This document shows, piece by piece, positions 1 through 10,985 of a DNA stretch of 28,706 nt. Position 1 is the first letter of the stretch, and every line of letters begins with the position of its first letter. The notes below the pieces were generated by a model. That model was not told the DNA's origin, did no database searches, and was given only the letters and a program-made list of their open reading frames with translations. Location: contig JAQGDQ010001701.1 in the NCBI GenBank assembly GCA_030141605.1, forward strand, positions 1-28,706. Direction: 5' to 3'. The translations under genes and the position numbers were made by a program. Origin of the DNA: Tubiluchus corallicola (lineage: Eukaryota > Priapulida > Priapulimorpha > Priapulimorphida > Tubiluchidae).

Positions 1-2628
1 AAGTGATTTACCTGCACAGGTAAAAAAAATTAAAAACAGTGGCAAAATTGTCTACACAAGTGATTTACCTGCACAGGTAAAAAAAAAATTAAAAACAGTG
101 GCAAAGTTGTCTACACAAGTGATTTACCTGCACAGGTAAAAAAAATAAAAACAGTGACAAAGTTGTCTACACAGGTGATTTACCTGCACAGGTAAAAAAA
201 AAATGAAAAACAGAGGCAAAGTTGTCTGCACAAGTGATTTACCTGCACAGGTAAAAAAAAATTAAAAACAGAGGCAAAGTTGTCTACACAAGTGATTTAC
301 CTGCACAGGTAAAAAAAAATTAAAAACAGAGGCAAAGTTGTCTACACAAGTGATTTACCTGCACAGGTAAAAAAAAATTAAAAACAGAGGCAAAGTTGTC
401 TACACAAGTGATTTACCTGCACAGGTAAAAAAAAATAAAAACAGTGACAAAGTTGTTTACACAGGTGATTTACCTGCACAGGTAAAAAAAATGAAAAACA
501 GAGGCAAAGTTGTCTGCACAAGTGATTTACCTGCACAGGTAAAAAAATTAAAAACAGTGGCAAAGTTGTCTGCACAAGTGATTTACCTGCACAGGTAAAA
601 AAAAAATTAAAAACAGAGGCAAAGTTGTCTACATAAGTGATTTACCTGCAAAGGTAAAAAAATTAAAAACAGAGACAATTAAAAACAGAGACAAAGTTGT
701 CTACACAAGTGATTTACCTGCACAGGTAAAAAAATTAAAAACAGAGACAAAGTTGTCTGCACAAGTGATTTACCTGCACAGGTAAAAAAATGAAAAACAG
801 AGACAAAGTTGTCTGCACAAGTGATTTACCTGCACAGGTAAAAAAATGAAAAACAGAGACAAAGTTGTCTGCACAAGTGATTTACCTGCACAGGTAAAAA
901 AATGAAAAACAGATGCAAAGTTGTCTACATAAGTGATTTAACTGCACAGGTAAAAAAATTAAAAGCAGGGACAAAGTTGCCTACACAAGTGATTTACCTG
1001 CACAGGTAAAAAAATTACAAACAGTGGCAAAGTTGTCTACACAAGTGATTTATCTGCACAGGTAAAACAAACTAAAAACAGAGGCAAAGTTGTCTACACA
1101 AGTGATTTACCTGCACAGGTAAAAAAATTAAAAACAGAGGCAAAGTTGTCTACACAATGATTTACCTGCACAGGTAAAACAAACTAAAAACAGTGGCAAA
1201 GTTGTCTACACAAGTGATTTACCTGCACAGGTAAAAAAATTAAAAACAGAGGCAAAGTTGTCTACACAAGTGATTTACCTGCACAGGTAAAAAAATTAAA
1301 AACAGAGGCAAAGTTGTCTACACAAGTGATTTACCTGCACAGGTAAAACAAACTAAAAACAGTGGCAAAGTTGTCTACACAAGTGATTTACCTGCACAGG
1401 TAAAAAAACTAAAAACAGTGGCAAAGTTGTCTACACAAGTGATTTATCTGCACAGGTAAAACAAACTAAAAACAGAGGCAAAGTTGTCTACACAAGTGAT
1501 TTACCTGCACAGGTAAAAAAATTAAAAACAGAGGCAAAGTTGTCTACACAAGTGATTTACCTGCACAGGTAAAAAAAACTAAAAACAGTGGCAAAGTTGT
1601 CTACACAAGTGATTTACCTGCACAGGTAAAAAAATTAAAAACAGTGGCAAAGTTGTCTACACAAGTGATTTACCTGCACAGGTAAAAAAATTAAAAACAG
1701 AGGCAAAGTTGTCTACACAAGTGATTTACCTGCACAGGTAAAAAAATTACAAACAGTGGCAAAGTTGTCTACACAAGTGATTTACCTGCACAGGTAAAAC
1801 AAATTAAAAACAGAGGCAAAGTTGTCTACACAAGTGATTTACCTGCACAGGTAAAAAAATTAAAAACAGAGGCAAAGTTGTCTGCACAAGTGATTTACCT
1901 GCACAGGTAAAAAAAACTAAAAACAGAGGCAAAGTTGTCTACACAAGTGATTTACCTGCACAGGTAAAAAAATTAAAAACAGTGGCAAAGTTGTCTACAC
2001 AAGTGATTTACCTGCACAGGTAAAATAAATTAAAAACAGAGGCAAAGTTGTCTACACAATGATTTACCTGCACAGGTAAAACAAACTAAAAACAGTGGCA
2101 AAGTTGTCTACACAAGTGATTTACCTGCACAGGTAAAACAAACTAAAAACAGTGGCAAAGTTGTCTACACAAGTGATTTACCTGCACAGGTAAAACAAAC
2201 TAAAAACAGTGGCAAAATTGTCTGCACAGGTGATTTACCTGCACAGGTAAAACAAACTAAAAACAGTGGCAAAATTGTCTACACAAGTGATTTACCTGCA
2301 CAGGTAAAACAAACTAAAAACAGAGACAAAGTTGTCTACACAAGTGATTTACCTGCACAGGTAAAACAAACTAAAAACAGTGGCAAAGTTGTCTACACAA
2401 GTGATTTACCTGCACAGGTAAAACAAACTAAAAACAGTGGCAAAATTGTCTGCACAGGTGATTTACCTGCACAGGTAAAACAAACTAAAAACAGTGGCAA
2501 AATTGTCTACACAAGTGATTTACCTGCACAGGTAAAACAAACTAAAAACAGAGACAAAGTTGTCTACACAAGTGATTTACCTGCACAGGTAAAACAAACT
2601 AAAAACAGAGGCAATGTTGTCTACACAG
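1..2628. repeat. 57-bp satellite array (left end)
   Basis: About 46 tandem copies of a unit containing GTGATTTACCTGCACAGG, an A-rich tract, ACAGWGGCAAAGTTGTC and TACACAA. Unit length varies by a few bases in the A tract. Variants with AAACAAACTA cluster at the inner end (about 2050-2610) and AAAAAATTA variants farther out. Each unit holds the near-palindrome TTTACCTG-CA-CAGGTAAA. The array runs off the window edge. It lies in the intron following exon LLE of the inverted copy. Confidence 0.97.
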
Positions 2629-3213
2629 GTGTGAAATAGCAAACTAAAGAAAATGTAAAACATCTATATGAACAAATACAAAATTGAAGAACATCGGCAA
2701 GAACATTGAAAAAATGCAAAGTTCATGTTTAATGAAAAAATAGACAGTTTACACATAAACATTTGTACGTTTTGTTATTTGATATAGTGTGAATACTACC
2801 ATAGTGTGAGTACTACTTTAGTTTGACTACAGAGGTTAAGTGATAAAAGGCTGAAAGGTCACGATATGCGCTTTGTGATAGAATTTAAGCAAAATTGAAG
2901 CTGATCAGTGAATAGCTTGCAATATTTGCAATGGTAGTTTCAATTGCCATTCACCATCACTAATGAAGCAATCTTTCACATCTGAACATGGGAAAGACCC
3001 CGCTGGTTCAGTGGCTCGTGATAGACGGTAATCTACGATAGTGAGCTAAGTTCTGGTCTTGCTACAAATACAAACATCAAGCAGACCTTACCATCAGGTG
3101 CTGGATCCCGTCTTGCAACTGAAGTACATAAATTCCTACTCACCTCTAACCTACTCACCTGCTCACAAAAATCTCTACTCAAATCTAACCTACTCACATA
3201 AATCTCTACTCAC
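2629..3213. other. Intron, near-identical to 25497-26078
   Basis: No gene or RNA recognised. At 3144-3219 the donor region (TTAGAGGTGAGTAG on the minus strand) is imperfectly triplicated. The rest is unique AT-rich sequence, with one obvious substitution against the right arm (near 2910). Confidence 0.6.
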
Positions 3214-3439
3214 CTCTAACAAAAATGGCTTCAGCTTGTGATCCAGCAATACGTCGAAGCCAAGTATTTCAAAACAAGCACTCCCCCTGGTGTGATTCGG
3301 AAAGCAGGATCGGTAGTTGTGCTTCAGCGCGGGAAAAGCCGACAAGAGAGTCTTAATGATGACGTCGTCGATGTCGTTCCAGATTGCATCGGTGTCGTAG
3401 CCGTGTTGCTCCCACCACGTGTTGATAGTGGAAATCTTT
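3214..3439 (-). CDS. TTLL6/13: Inverted copy of TTLL exon ending LLE
   Basis: Counterpart of 25271-25496; two different reading frames across it give identical translations in both arms, so the nucleotides are essentially identical. Donor GAG|GTGAGT and acceptor TTTTTTCAG are intact. It reads toward the left window edge into the 57-bp array, exactly mirroring the right arm. Confidence 0.87.
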
Positions 3440-3648
3440 CTGAAAAAATTGTCAAGTTTAATAGCAGAAATCTTCTCGAAAATTGTGACAAGTGCAACAC
3501 TATCAATGTTTTTGAAAATATGATCATTTTAATACAAAAACAATGAGTATTTCAACATCACATAATTAATCATTGCGCCCAATTAATATACAAGTGCAAA
3601 AATGCATCTATGGTCAAAAGACACAGTGCCAAAAACAAGAAAATTTAC

Positions 3649-3734
3649 CTCTTGCTGCCGCTGTCGTTGTCGCGCACGAAACCTTCACTGCGCTTGTTTA
3701 TTGAGTAATTGGTTAAATGCATATAGACATTATT
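3649..3734 (-). CDS. TTLL6/13: Inverted copy of TTLL exon [10 protein letters not shown]
   Basis: Counterpart of 24976-25061 with identical sequence and splice sites as far as I can compare. The intron between this and the next exon (3440-3648) also looks identical to the right arm, so here the arms are near-identical throughout and exon conservation alone is uninformative. Confidence 0.87.
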
Positions 3735-3930
3735 CTAAAACAAGAAAAACAAAATGAACAATGAAGAAAAAGATATAAAATTAATAAACAATGAAGGGAT
3801 TGTGTAGAAGTTACTAGCTCCGTTAATAGCTGATGCTTTTACTGGTTATTATCAGCCAATATAACTGATCACACTAAAAGGAATTGTTTATAATTAACAA
3901 TTTGTGTTACAGAATCTACAGCGCCATGTT

Positions 3931-4980
3931 TCTGAAACTAACTGACCAACAAAACAAATGACTGAAACTAACTGACCAACAAAACAAATGACTGAAACTA
4001 ACTGACCAACAAAACAAATGACTGAAACTAACTGACCAACAAAACAAATGACTGAAACTAACTGACCAACAAAACAAATGACTGAAACTAACTGACCAAC
4101 AAAACAAATGACTGAAACTAACTGACCAACAAAACAAATGACTGAAACTAACTGACCAACAAAACAAATGACTGAAAATAACTGACCTACAGAACAAATG
4201 ACTGAAAATAACTGACTAACAAAACAAATGACTGAAAATAACTGACCTACAGAACAAATGACTGAAAATAACTGACCTACAGAACAAATGACTGAAAATA
4301 ACTGACCTACAGAACAAATGACTGAAACTAACTGACCAACAAAACAAATGACTGAAAATAACTGACCTACAGAACAAATGACTGAAAATAACTGACCAAC
4401 AAAACAAATGACTGAAACTAACTGACCAACAAAACAAATGACTGAAAATAACTGACCTACAGAACAAATGACTGAAACTAACTGACCAACAAAACAAATG
4501 ACTGAAACTAACTGACCAACAAAACAAATGACTGAAACTAACTGACCAACAAAACAAATGACTGAAACTAACTGACCAACAAAACAAATGACTGAAAATA
4601 ACTGACCTACAGAACAAATGACTGAAAATAACTGACCTACAGAACAAATGACTGAAAATAACTGACCTACAGAACAAATGACTGAAACTAACTGACCTAC
4701 AGAACAAATGACTGAAAATAACTGACCTACAGAACAAATGACTGAAAATAACTGACCTACAGAACAAATGACTGAAAATAACTGACCTACAGAACAAATG
4801 ACTGAAAATAACTGACCTACAGAACAAATGACTGAAAATAACTGACCTACAGAACAAATGACTGAAAATAACTGACCTACAGAACAAATGACTGAAAATA
4901 ACTGACCTACAGAACAAATGACTGAAAATAACTGACCTACAGAACAAATGACTGAAAATAACTGACCAACAGAACAAATG
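3931..4980. repeat. 30-bp minisatellite, 35 units, two variants (left)
   Basis: Thirty-five exact-length 30-bp units. Variant A has ACTGAAACTAACTGACCAAC then AAAACAAATG; variant B has GAAAATAAC, CCTACAG and AACAAATG. Order from 3931: eight A, B, a rare C variant (GACTAAC), BBB, A, B, an A/B hybrid, A, B, AAAA, then mostly B to the end. Because 30 is divisible by three and units lack stops in two minus frames, long spurious frames ([10 protein letters not shown] and [10 protein letters not shown] repeats) run through it. Confidence 0.97.
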
Positions 4981-5539
4981 ACTGATCTAAAATAAGAAGA
5001 CCTCAAATTAAATTTTCAGACAAAAGGCCTAAATTTTTTTAGTGCAACCTAATTTATACGCTTTTTCCAAGGTAGAAGGTAGGAGAAACATACGGGAAAA
5101 GATTAAGAGGGATTTAGTTTTGTAATTTTTAAATCTGAAGTTACATTCAACATAAACAATTGATCCAAACTAGACAATTTAAGATGTTTATTTTGCTTCA
5201 ATTCGAAATAACAATTTGATTCATTAAATTGAAAAAATTATATATCAAAGTAAGCTAAGTGTTTAACTATTAAAGCCATTATTACATAAAGGAAAGTTCA
5301 AATACATTAAATTGCCATTTTTTATACATCAAGTAATGATTCTAATCTTGTCTTGTTTACCACTTAGAAAATGTAAAAAACACAATTGTTCAAATTGTCT
5401 ACATAGGGCGAAAATGCAGAAGTAACTTTTCCACTTCAAAAAAATATAAAATAACCAATAGTGAACATCTTCACAAAACTTCCCTTTATTACAGGTATAA
5501 AATAACCAATAGTGAACATCTTCACATAACTTCTCTTTA
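4981..5539. other. Unique intron, conserved with 23225-23730
   Basis: AT-rich, no gene or RNA recognised. Nearly identical to the right arm (for example one substitution in about 150 bases around 5000-5150). The 75-codon minus frame here is not supported: it lacks splice context and reads into the donor-derived array. Confidence 0.55.
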
Positions 5540-6126
5540 TTACAGGTACTCACCACATTCTTTATTACAGGTACTCACCACATTCTTTATTACAGGTACT
5601 CACCACATCTTCACATAACTTCCCTTTATTACAGGTACTCACCACATTCTTTATTACAGGTACTCACCACATTCTTTATTACAGGTACTCACCACATTCT
5701 TTATTACAGGTACTCACCACATTCTTTATTACAGGTACTCACCACATTCTTTATTACAGGTACTCACCACACTCTTTATTACAGGTACTCACCACACTCT
5801 TTATTACAGGTACTCACAGGTACATTACAGGTACTCACCACACTCTTTATTACAGGTACTCACCACACTCTTTATTACAGGTACTCACCACACTCTTTAT
5901 TACAGGTACTCACCACACTCTTTATTACAGGTACTCACTACACTCTTTATTACAGGTACTCACAGGTACATTACAGGTACTCACCACACTCTTTATTACA
6001 GGTTCTCACAGGTACATTACAGGTACTCACCACCCTCTTTATTACAGGTACTCACCACACTCTTTATTACAGGTTCTCACAGGTACATTACAGGTACTCA
6101 CCACAATCATTATTACAGGTACTCAC
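5540..6126. repeat. Donor-derived about 25-bp minisatellite (left)
   Basis: On the minus strand the unit is GTG|GTGAGTACCTGTAATAAAG plus AAT or AGT, sometimes with an inserted GTACCTGTGAG. It begins exactly at the donor of the exon 6127-6270 and copies the last exon bases and the donor. Early units carry AATG, inner ones AGTG. The pattern of insert-bearing units differs from the right arm. Confidence 0.93.
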
Positions 6127-6270
6127 CACATTAACATTATTAGGATCGCTGTAACGAACAGTTGCGAATCTGGCTAGACCGTCCTTGTACACGTAAACAC
6201 GCAGCGGGTCACATGAGGTCACTAAGGCGTAAATCCGTAAATCAAACTTATACCCGTCTATTAAGAATGG
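6127..6270 (-). CDS. TTLL6/13: Inverted copy of TTLL exon [14 protein letters not shown]…
   Basis: Counterpart of 22397-22540; acceptor and GTG|GTGAGT donor intact. One synonymous Leu codon difference. The intron just upstream (6271-6521) differs from the right arm at roughly 6% of positions by eye. The donor is again followed by the donor-derived array (6126 down to 5540). Confidence 0.87.
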
Positions 6271-6525
6271 CTACAAATAGAGAAACGGTTCATTTTCAAA
6301 GACGTCACAAAACTTTCAAATCAGAATTTAGAAGTTTTACCGATCAAGCTGAATTTTGCTGTTCTTGCGAAGAAGCTTGACAAATCTAATTGAAGATTAA
6401 GCAAAGTAGACAATTTGGTATAGATGGCAGAAAGCAGGCATTATACGTACAGTGTTAGCTATGTTTAGTTACACTTTAGTTTTAACGCATAACTGTTTAC
6501 CTACTACTATGGGGACTATGCTTAA

Positions 6526-6857
6526 CCCTTTCAGTCCCGACTTTTTTAAAAACACAACAAAAGCATAAAATGTGCTTCATTTTGCAACTGCTGATAATTT
6601 TTTAAAGTATTTAAGACATTTAGTTATGCATGCTATGCTGATCTGTACAAAGTCGTCTCTAAAGTACTGTACCTTATACCTATGTACTGTACGTAGATTT
6701 TCTACTTTGCCATTTTATCACTATTTTTAGTCTATTGTTATTAGCTTAAATCAAAATAACTATTAACAGATCAAATAACTGTCAGTTTTAAAATCTTATT
6801 AATTTTAAAGGCAGAAAATATTCTCGTATCCCGCGGGATACAACGGGTATGAAAGGG
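6526..6857. mobile_element. piggyBac-type MITE (left copy)
   Basis: About 332 bp bounded by TTAA on both sides (6522-6525, 6858-6861). Ends read CCCTTTCAGTCCCG and CGGGTATGAAAGGG, 14-bp imperfect terminal inverted repeats starting CCCTTT. A perfect 16-bp palindrome GTATCCCGCGGGATAC sits about 15 bp inside the right end. No transposase frame. TTAA target and CCCTTT ends are typical of piggyBac-mobilised elements; the family assignment is inference. Confidence 0.8.
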
Positions 6858-6861
6858 TTAA

Positions 6862-7252
6862 AATTCCAGGAATGGCTGACTGTGTTAAGCGAAGCTTTGA
6901 AGGTTTATTAAGTAGAATCTTGTACTATATTGCTTAGCATTGGAAAAGAGAGATCATCAGAGGCATTTGGGGCACAAGAATCAGTGAAGTTTTTTTGGAT
7001 CATAATGAATGTGTTTCAGTGGGCGTCCAGGGAGAGCTGTTTTTTGTTTCGTTACCCCTCTAGCGAAGCTGTACATCTGGCGACGCCTGGCCGTTTTGAG
7101 GATAGGGGAAAGGTAGCCGAAACTCAAATCATCGTTCTCCTGATAATTCAAAGTGTGGCGTGGTTGTGTGTGGTGTGGACAGGTGTGCAGTCTTAACAAG
7201 TCTGTGTGGTTGTTTTGGTTCGAAGTTGAACAAGACAAAGATGTTGTTAATG
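6862..7252. other. Unique intron, conserved with about 21414-21805
   Basis: No domain recognised. An 88-codon plus frame (6930-7196) includes a hydrophobic stretch ([17 protein letters not shown]), but the right-arm counterpart shifts frame upstream of it, so I do not call a gene. It leads directly into the candidate 78-nt exon at 7262. Confidence 0.4.
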
Positions 7253-7508
7253 TGATTTCAGGTTTAGAAAAACCACCGGAAAGGAGGATCTACAAGTGAA
7301 AGGGGTGCTCTATGCTCACCTATGTCTGCATACTTCCAGGTAAGTGAAATTCAGTTCTGTCAACCTTGTGCATGACGTTCTACAGACAAACCCCTGATTT
7401 CAGGTTTAGAAAAAACACAGAAAAGGTGGGTCTACAAATGAAAGGGGTACTCTATGCTCATCTACGTCTACAAATTTCCAGGTAAGTGAAATTCAGTTCA
7501 GACATTCT
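7253..7508 (+). repeat. 142-bp tandem duplication, left arm only
   Basis: TGATTTCAGGTTTAGAAAAA occurs at 7253 and 7395, and the two copies run to ACAGACAAACCCC. The right arm (21283-21414) has one copy. Each copy contains a 78-nt segment (7262-7339, 7404-7481) bounded by TTTCAG and CAG|GTAAGTG with one open frame of about 25 codons. Confidence 0.8.
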
Positions 7509-7756
7509 ACAGACAAACCCCAGACAGTTCTTTACCGAGCAAAGACATTTTGTTTTCAATTGAATAAGAATAAAGCATCAAAACAAATAATAAATTGTAA
7601 ATAATCCATTTATGTAAACTTGGTGCCGAAACCAAAAATACGAATAATAAAAGTTCATAATATGCTAAGCAGGAATTTCTCTCCCACACAGAAGACCTGC
7701 TCATTTCAAAAACACATTTCATTTACCTTGACCACCTTGTCTTATGGAAGCAAAAA

Positions 7757-8530
7757 CAAAAGGCGCCATTATTAGTGCAGCATCAAACGAAATTTATTTG
7801 TGTCATACGTGGTTTGAAAGCTAGAAATTTTCTCTATCCAACCGTGTGTAATTTGTTGGTCAGCAGTTTAACATGTAAAAAATTCCACAACCCGATTTGA
7901 AGAAAGTATTCAGATTTTCAACGCTGCTTCGAGCAAATTCTAAATCGCCATTATTAGTGCAGCATCAAACAGAATTTATTCGTGTCGTACAAGGTTTGAA
8001 AGCCAGAAAAATTCTCTTATATTACATACTATTAAAAAATAATAGTCTTTCTATCTTTTATATCATTCCATATATGAGTTTCATTCATTACATCATTCCA
8101 TTTTAAGCACTAATATTTTCTTAATCACACGATTCACTTTAAATTTTCAGATTATTTTCATTACTTTTTTTTCTATCACTGTGTGGGACAATCTAACAAG
8201 CCCTGATTTTTGATTGCCCGCAACACATTTACCTTCGTATATAAGTGAACAGTGTTTGAGGCTTTTCCTGTGCAGTATTTCTTATTTGTATTACGTCCAT
8301 TGTAGGCCCTTTCACTAGATATTGTATATGTCACCATTGTAAATGTGTAAGGTGAAATAAATGACTTATGACTTATATAGTTTGTTAGTCAGCAATTTAA
8401 CCTGCCATTAACAACTCAAAGCTCCTAGATGGAAAGCGCAAAATAAAATTTACCACAATAATTGCACTGAAAACTAAACCGCCATTATTAGTGCAACATC
8501 GAACGAAATTTATTCGTGCCATACACCGTT
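7757..8530 (+). repeat. Diverged about 190-bp repeats, three copies left, two right
   Basis: GCCATTATTAGTGCARCATC followed by RAACRRAATTTATTYGTG starts near 7765, 7948 and 8481. TTTGTTRGTCAGCARTTTAAC lies between consecutive copies (near 7852 and 8382). The middle unit is enlarged by a retroposon tail (8200-8380). The right arm has only two copies (about 20398-20450 and 20999-21045), so a unit was gained on the left or lost on the right. Confidence 0.65.
8200..8380 (+). mobile_element. CR1-like retroposon 3' end (left)
   Basis: Ends GGTGAAATAAATGACTTATGACTTATA, i.e. AATAAA-like signal followed by a short 7-bp tail repeat, typical of CR1/L2-type non-LTR 3' ends. No coding part. The right arm counterpart lies at about 20553-20790 on the minus strand. 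Confidence 0.5.
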
Positions 8531-8799
8531 TTTTTCTGTAGGTAAGTAAGTTTTACTAGTTTATCACCATTTTTTTATAATAGTAAAATAGAAAACTGAT
8601 TTATAAGTCTGAACAACATACAATAATATTAAAAAGTGCAAAAGTGATTATTGATCAGAGAAGTGAAAGGGAAGCAAAAGAACTATGAGTTATCAAGGTC
8701 AGCTGCCCTCTCAGAGTTATTAGTCTCAGAGTTATTAGTCATATTATTAATTAATTAATGCACATGCACCAAGTAATTAAACACTATTAAGGTCTTGCA

Positions 8800-10045
8800 T
8801 TTAAGATGATTGTTGATTAAATTGTGACAGAAAAGTTTTAGTTTCTAGTACAATAATGTTCAATCATGGGAAAGAAAAGAAGAGACAAATGTGACCATCT
8901 TAAATATTGAATTAAATTGGATTATTTTATGTATTTAACATTATTAACATTAACGTTATATTACTATTAGTATCATCTTCATTACTATTACAGTTTATGT
9001 TTATTAATGGCCTATAGGATATAGAGATAAGAACCCCAGTAATAAATTTCATATATGTGTGCTTGCATAGCAAAATCGTCCATAAGTCGGCAATTAACCT
9101 TTTCTAGTTATTCACACGTCCTGAATCTTCAATTCTTGAGGATCATTTTGATACCAAGTTCATTGCTCAATGTTATTTCTAGTTATTCACATATCCTGAC
9201 TCTCCATTTCATGCGGATCATTTTGATACCATGTTCATTGCTCTATGTTATTTCTAAGCTGAGATAATCCTTGTTGAAGATTAGGTGCAGGCTACACAGA
9301 AAGCGTAATATTGAAACTGTACGAAAGGATTTTAGAAGAGCAAATTGAAGTTACGCTTAAATCCAATAGATGGCTCTTCCTGACGAAGGTCTGGTCTTGT
9401 CAATAGCAAAAACTGAAGCAAAATGGCTGCTTCCACGAGTTACAATTGGAGTTCGAAAATACAAGGCTAGTATTTTTACAGTTGCTAATTTTACAATTGC
9501 AGTGCTAGTTTCTAGACAGAAAAGTGGGTAAGGAGTTATAGCATTAGCTTTTTAATATTTTTTGTGCATTTTTCGAATAATTCAATTATAGAATATGAAA
9601 GACCAATATATTAAGTATCTGTTTTCAGACAAAATAAGAAAACGATATTTGACCAAATTTTTGGTGCTTTCTACTTTGAAGCATCAGAACGTAGTATTAA
9701 CTATGCGGACTTATGGGCGGTTTTGGTTTGCAAGCAACACATATGACATGAGTAAGAAAAGGGAGGAGTAACAGGACAGCAAATTACATTACTTTGAACT
9801 CGCAGCCCACAAAATGTATTCTTACTATTATTGTTTTTAGGTGTTATTATTGTGCTTTTGTTATTACTGTGCGTTTTGGTATTAGTGTCCCTATTACGTT
9901 TGAGCTGTTCTATCTTATGTACAGGATCAATGTGTCTTTTTAGCCTCTTTATGCTGTATGCTCAATAAACTAAACTAAACTATTATTATAGCTGGGTAAG
10001 TTAACTAACTAATTAATTACTTCTCATTACCATTCACACATCTAT
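8800..10045. other. 1.2-kb segment present only in the left arm
   Basis: In the right arm the SINE's ATT tail abuts AAGACCT (20145), whereas in the left arm these are separated by this block. It contains two 75-bp repeats (9102-9176, 9177-9251: TTCTAGTTATTCACAYRTCC through TTGATACCAWGTTCATTGCT), and a retroposon-like 3' end near 9940-9985 (CAATAAACTAAACTAAACTA). No gene recognised. Insertion left or deletion right cannot be decided here. Confidence 0.75.
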
Positions 10046-10056
10046 AATATAATATA

Positions 10057-10140
<84 letters not shown>

Positions 10141-10144
10141 TAAT

Positions 10145-10239
<95 letters not shown>

Positions 10240-10524
10240 TAATAAGATAATAATAATAATAATAATGATAATCTTTATTTAAAGTCGGCTTTTGGGTCAA
10301 CAATTAACATTAGCTCAAACAGCTATTATCGCCGACTGTAAATAACAACCTACAACTACATAACAGAGACTATTATTACCCCACTTTTACCCTAAATACC
10401 ACGCGTCAGGCAGGGCAACAGCAGGTACCATTTTTAAAGTCTTTGGTATTACCCGGCCGCTGGTTCGAACTCACGACCTCCCAGACGGAAAGCAGACGCA
10501 TTACCACTAGACTAAGCTGTCTGG
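10045..10524 (-). mobile_element. tRNA-derived SINE with expanded (ATT)n tail (left)
   Basis: On the minus strand it begins CCAGACAGCTTAGTCTAGTGG (A box TAGTCTAGTGG) followed by GTGAGTTCGAACCAGC (B box GTTCGAACC), a roughly 190-bp body, and the end GACTTTAAATAAAG then (ATT)n. The tail is about 70 trinucleotides, interrupted a few times, versus about seven in the right arm. The poly-Ile frame here is microsatellite translation. Confidence 0.88.
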
Positions 10525-10637
10525 TAAATTAATTAATCTAATTATTTATTTCCATTATTAATGAGCATGCATGCTGAGAATCAGCCATGATATTACAATA
10601 GCTGTTGATCAATACAGAAAATGTAAAACAGACGCAC

Positions 10638-10794
10638 TTTTGATATGTAAACTTGGCACACGCAGTCGTCGAACGGTTTTATTTCCTTTGCATTCCTCGT
10701 GAGGAAGATTCCCCTTCCTTGACATCCCATGTCCGGCTTACAAATAAACGTTTTATTCTTCTTGCGCCGGCAGTATGACTGAAAATCACCCGAG
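10638..10794 (-). CDS. TTLL6/13: Inverted copy of TTLL ATP-grasp exon
   Basis: Counterpart of 19601-19757, same CAG acceptor and GTGCGT donor, same 52 codons including [13 protein letters not shown]. The flanking intron (roughly 10860-10990) differs from the right arm at about one base in ten, yet the exon shows no change, which argues for selection on this copy. Confidence 0.87.
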
Positions 10795-10919
10795 CTGAAA
10801 TGAGTGCAGTGATCATTAGAGATGTGCAAAATGCAAGAAATATCGCTCAATAACTACGATCAATTCTACTTTCTTCCGGTACCAGATCAGATTTACATAA
10901 TAAGAGAATACAGAGTACG

Positions 10920-10985
10920 AGTCTGAAAAGTCAGAGTGGTTATCATAGAAGCTCCGAAAGCAGAAGGTCTTCGGTTCAAATCCCA
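10920..10985 (+). other. Degenerate tRNA-like segment
   Basis: GTCAGAGTGGTTATCATAG resembles an A-box half and CTTCGGTTCAAATCCCA contains a perfect B-box-like GGTTCAAATCC. The right-arm counterpart (about 19396-19470, minus strand) keeps the B box but its A-box half is scrambled. Likely the remnant of a second tRNA-derived SINE; there is no foldable acceptor stem. Confidence 0.4.

Noticed and set aside
1-2628. CRISPR-like array
   Set aside because: Units are contiguous with no unique spacers, the surrounding DNA is a eukaryotic gene, and there are no cas genes.
3894-5006. 370- and 368-codon frames with [10 protein letters not shown] repeats (also 23710-24816)
   Set aside because: They are translations of a 30-bp minisatellite: open in more than one frame, antisense or intronic to TTLL exons, with no signal peptide or non-repeat domain. 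Divisibility of the unit by three explains the length.
6930-7196. 88-codon plus-strand frame with a hydrophobic stretch
   Set aside because: The reading frame is not preserved in the right arm and there is no recognised domain or splice context.
10034-10303. Poly-isoleucine frame
   Set aside because: Translation of the (AAT)n tail of the SINE.
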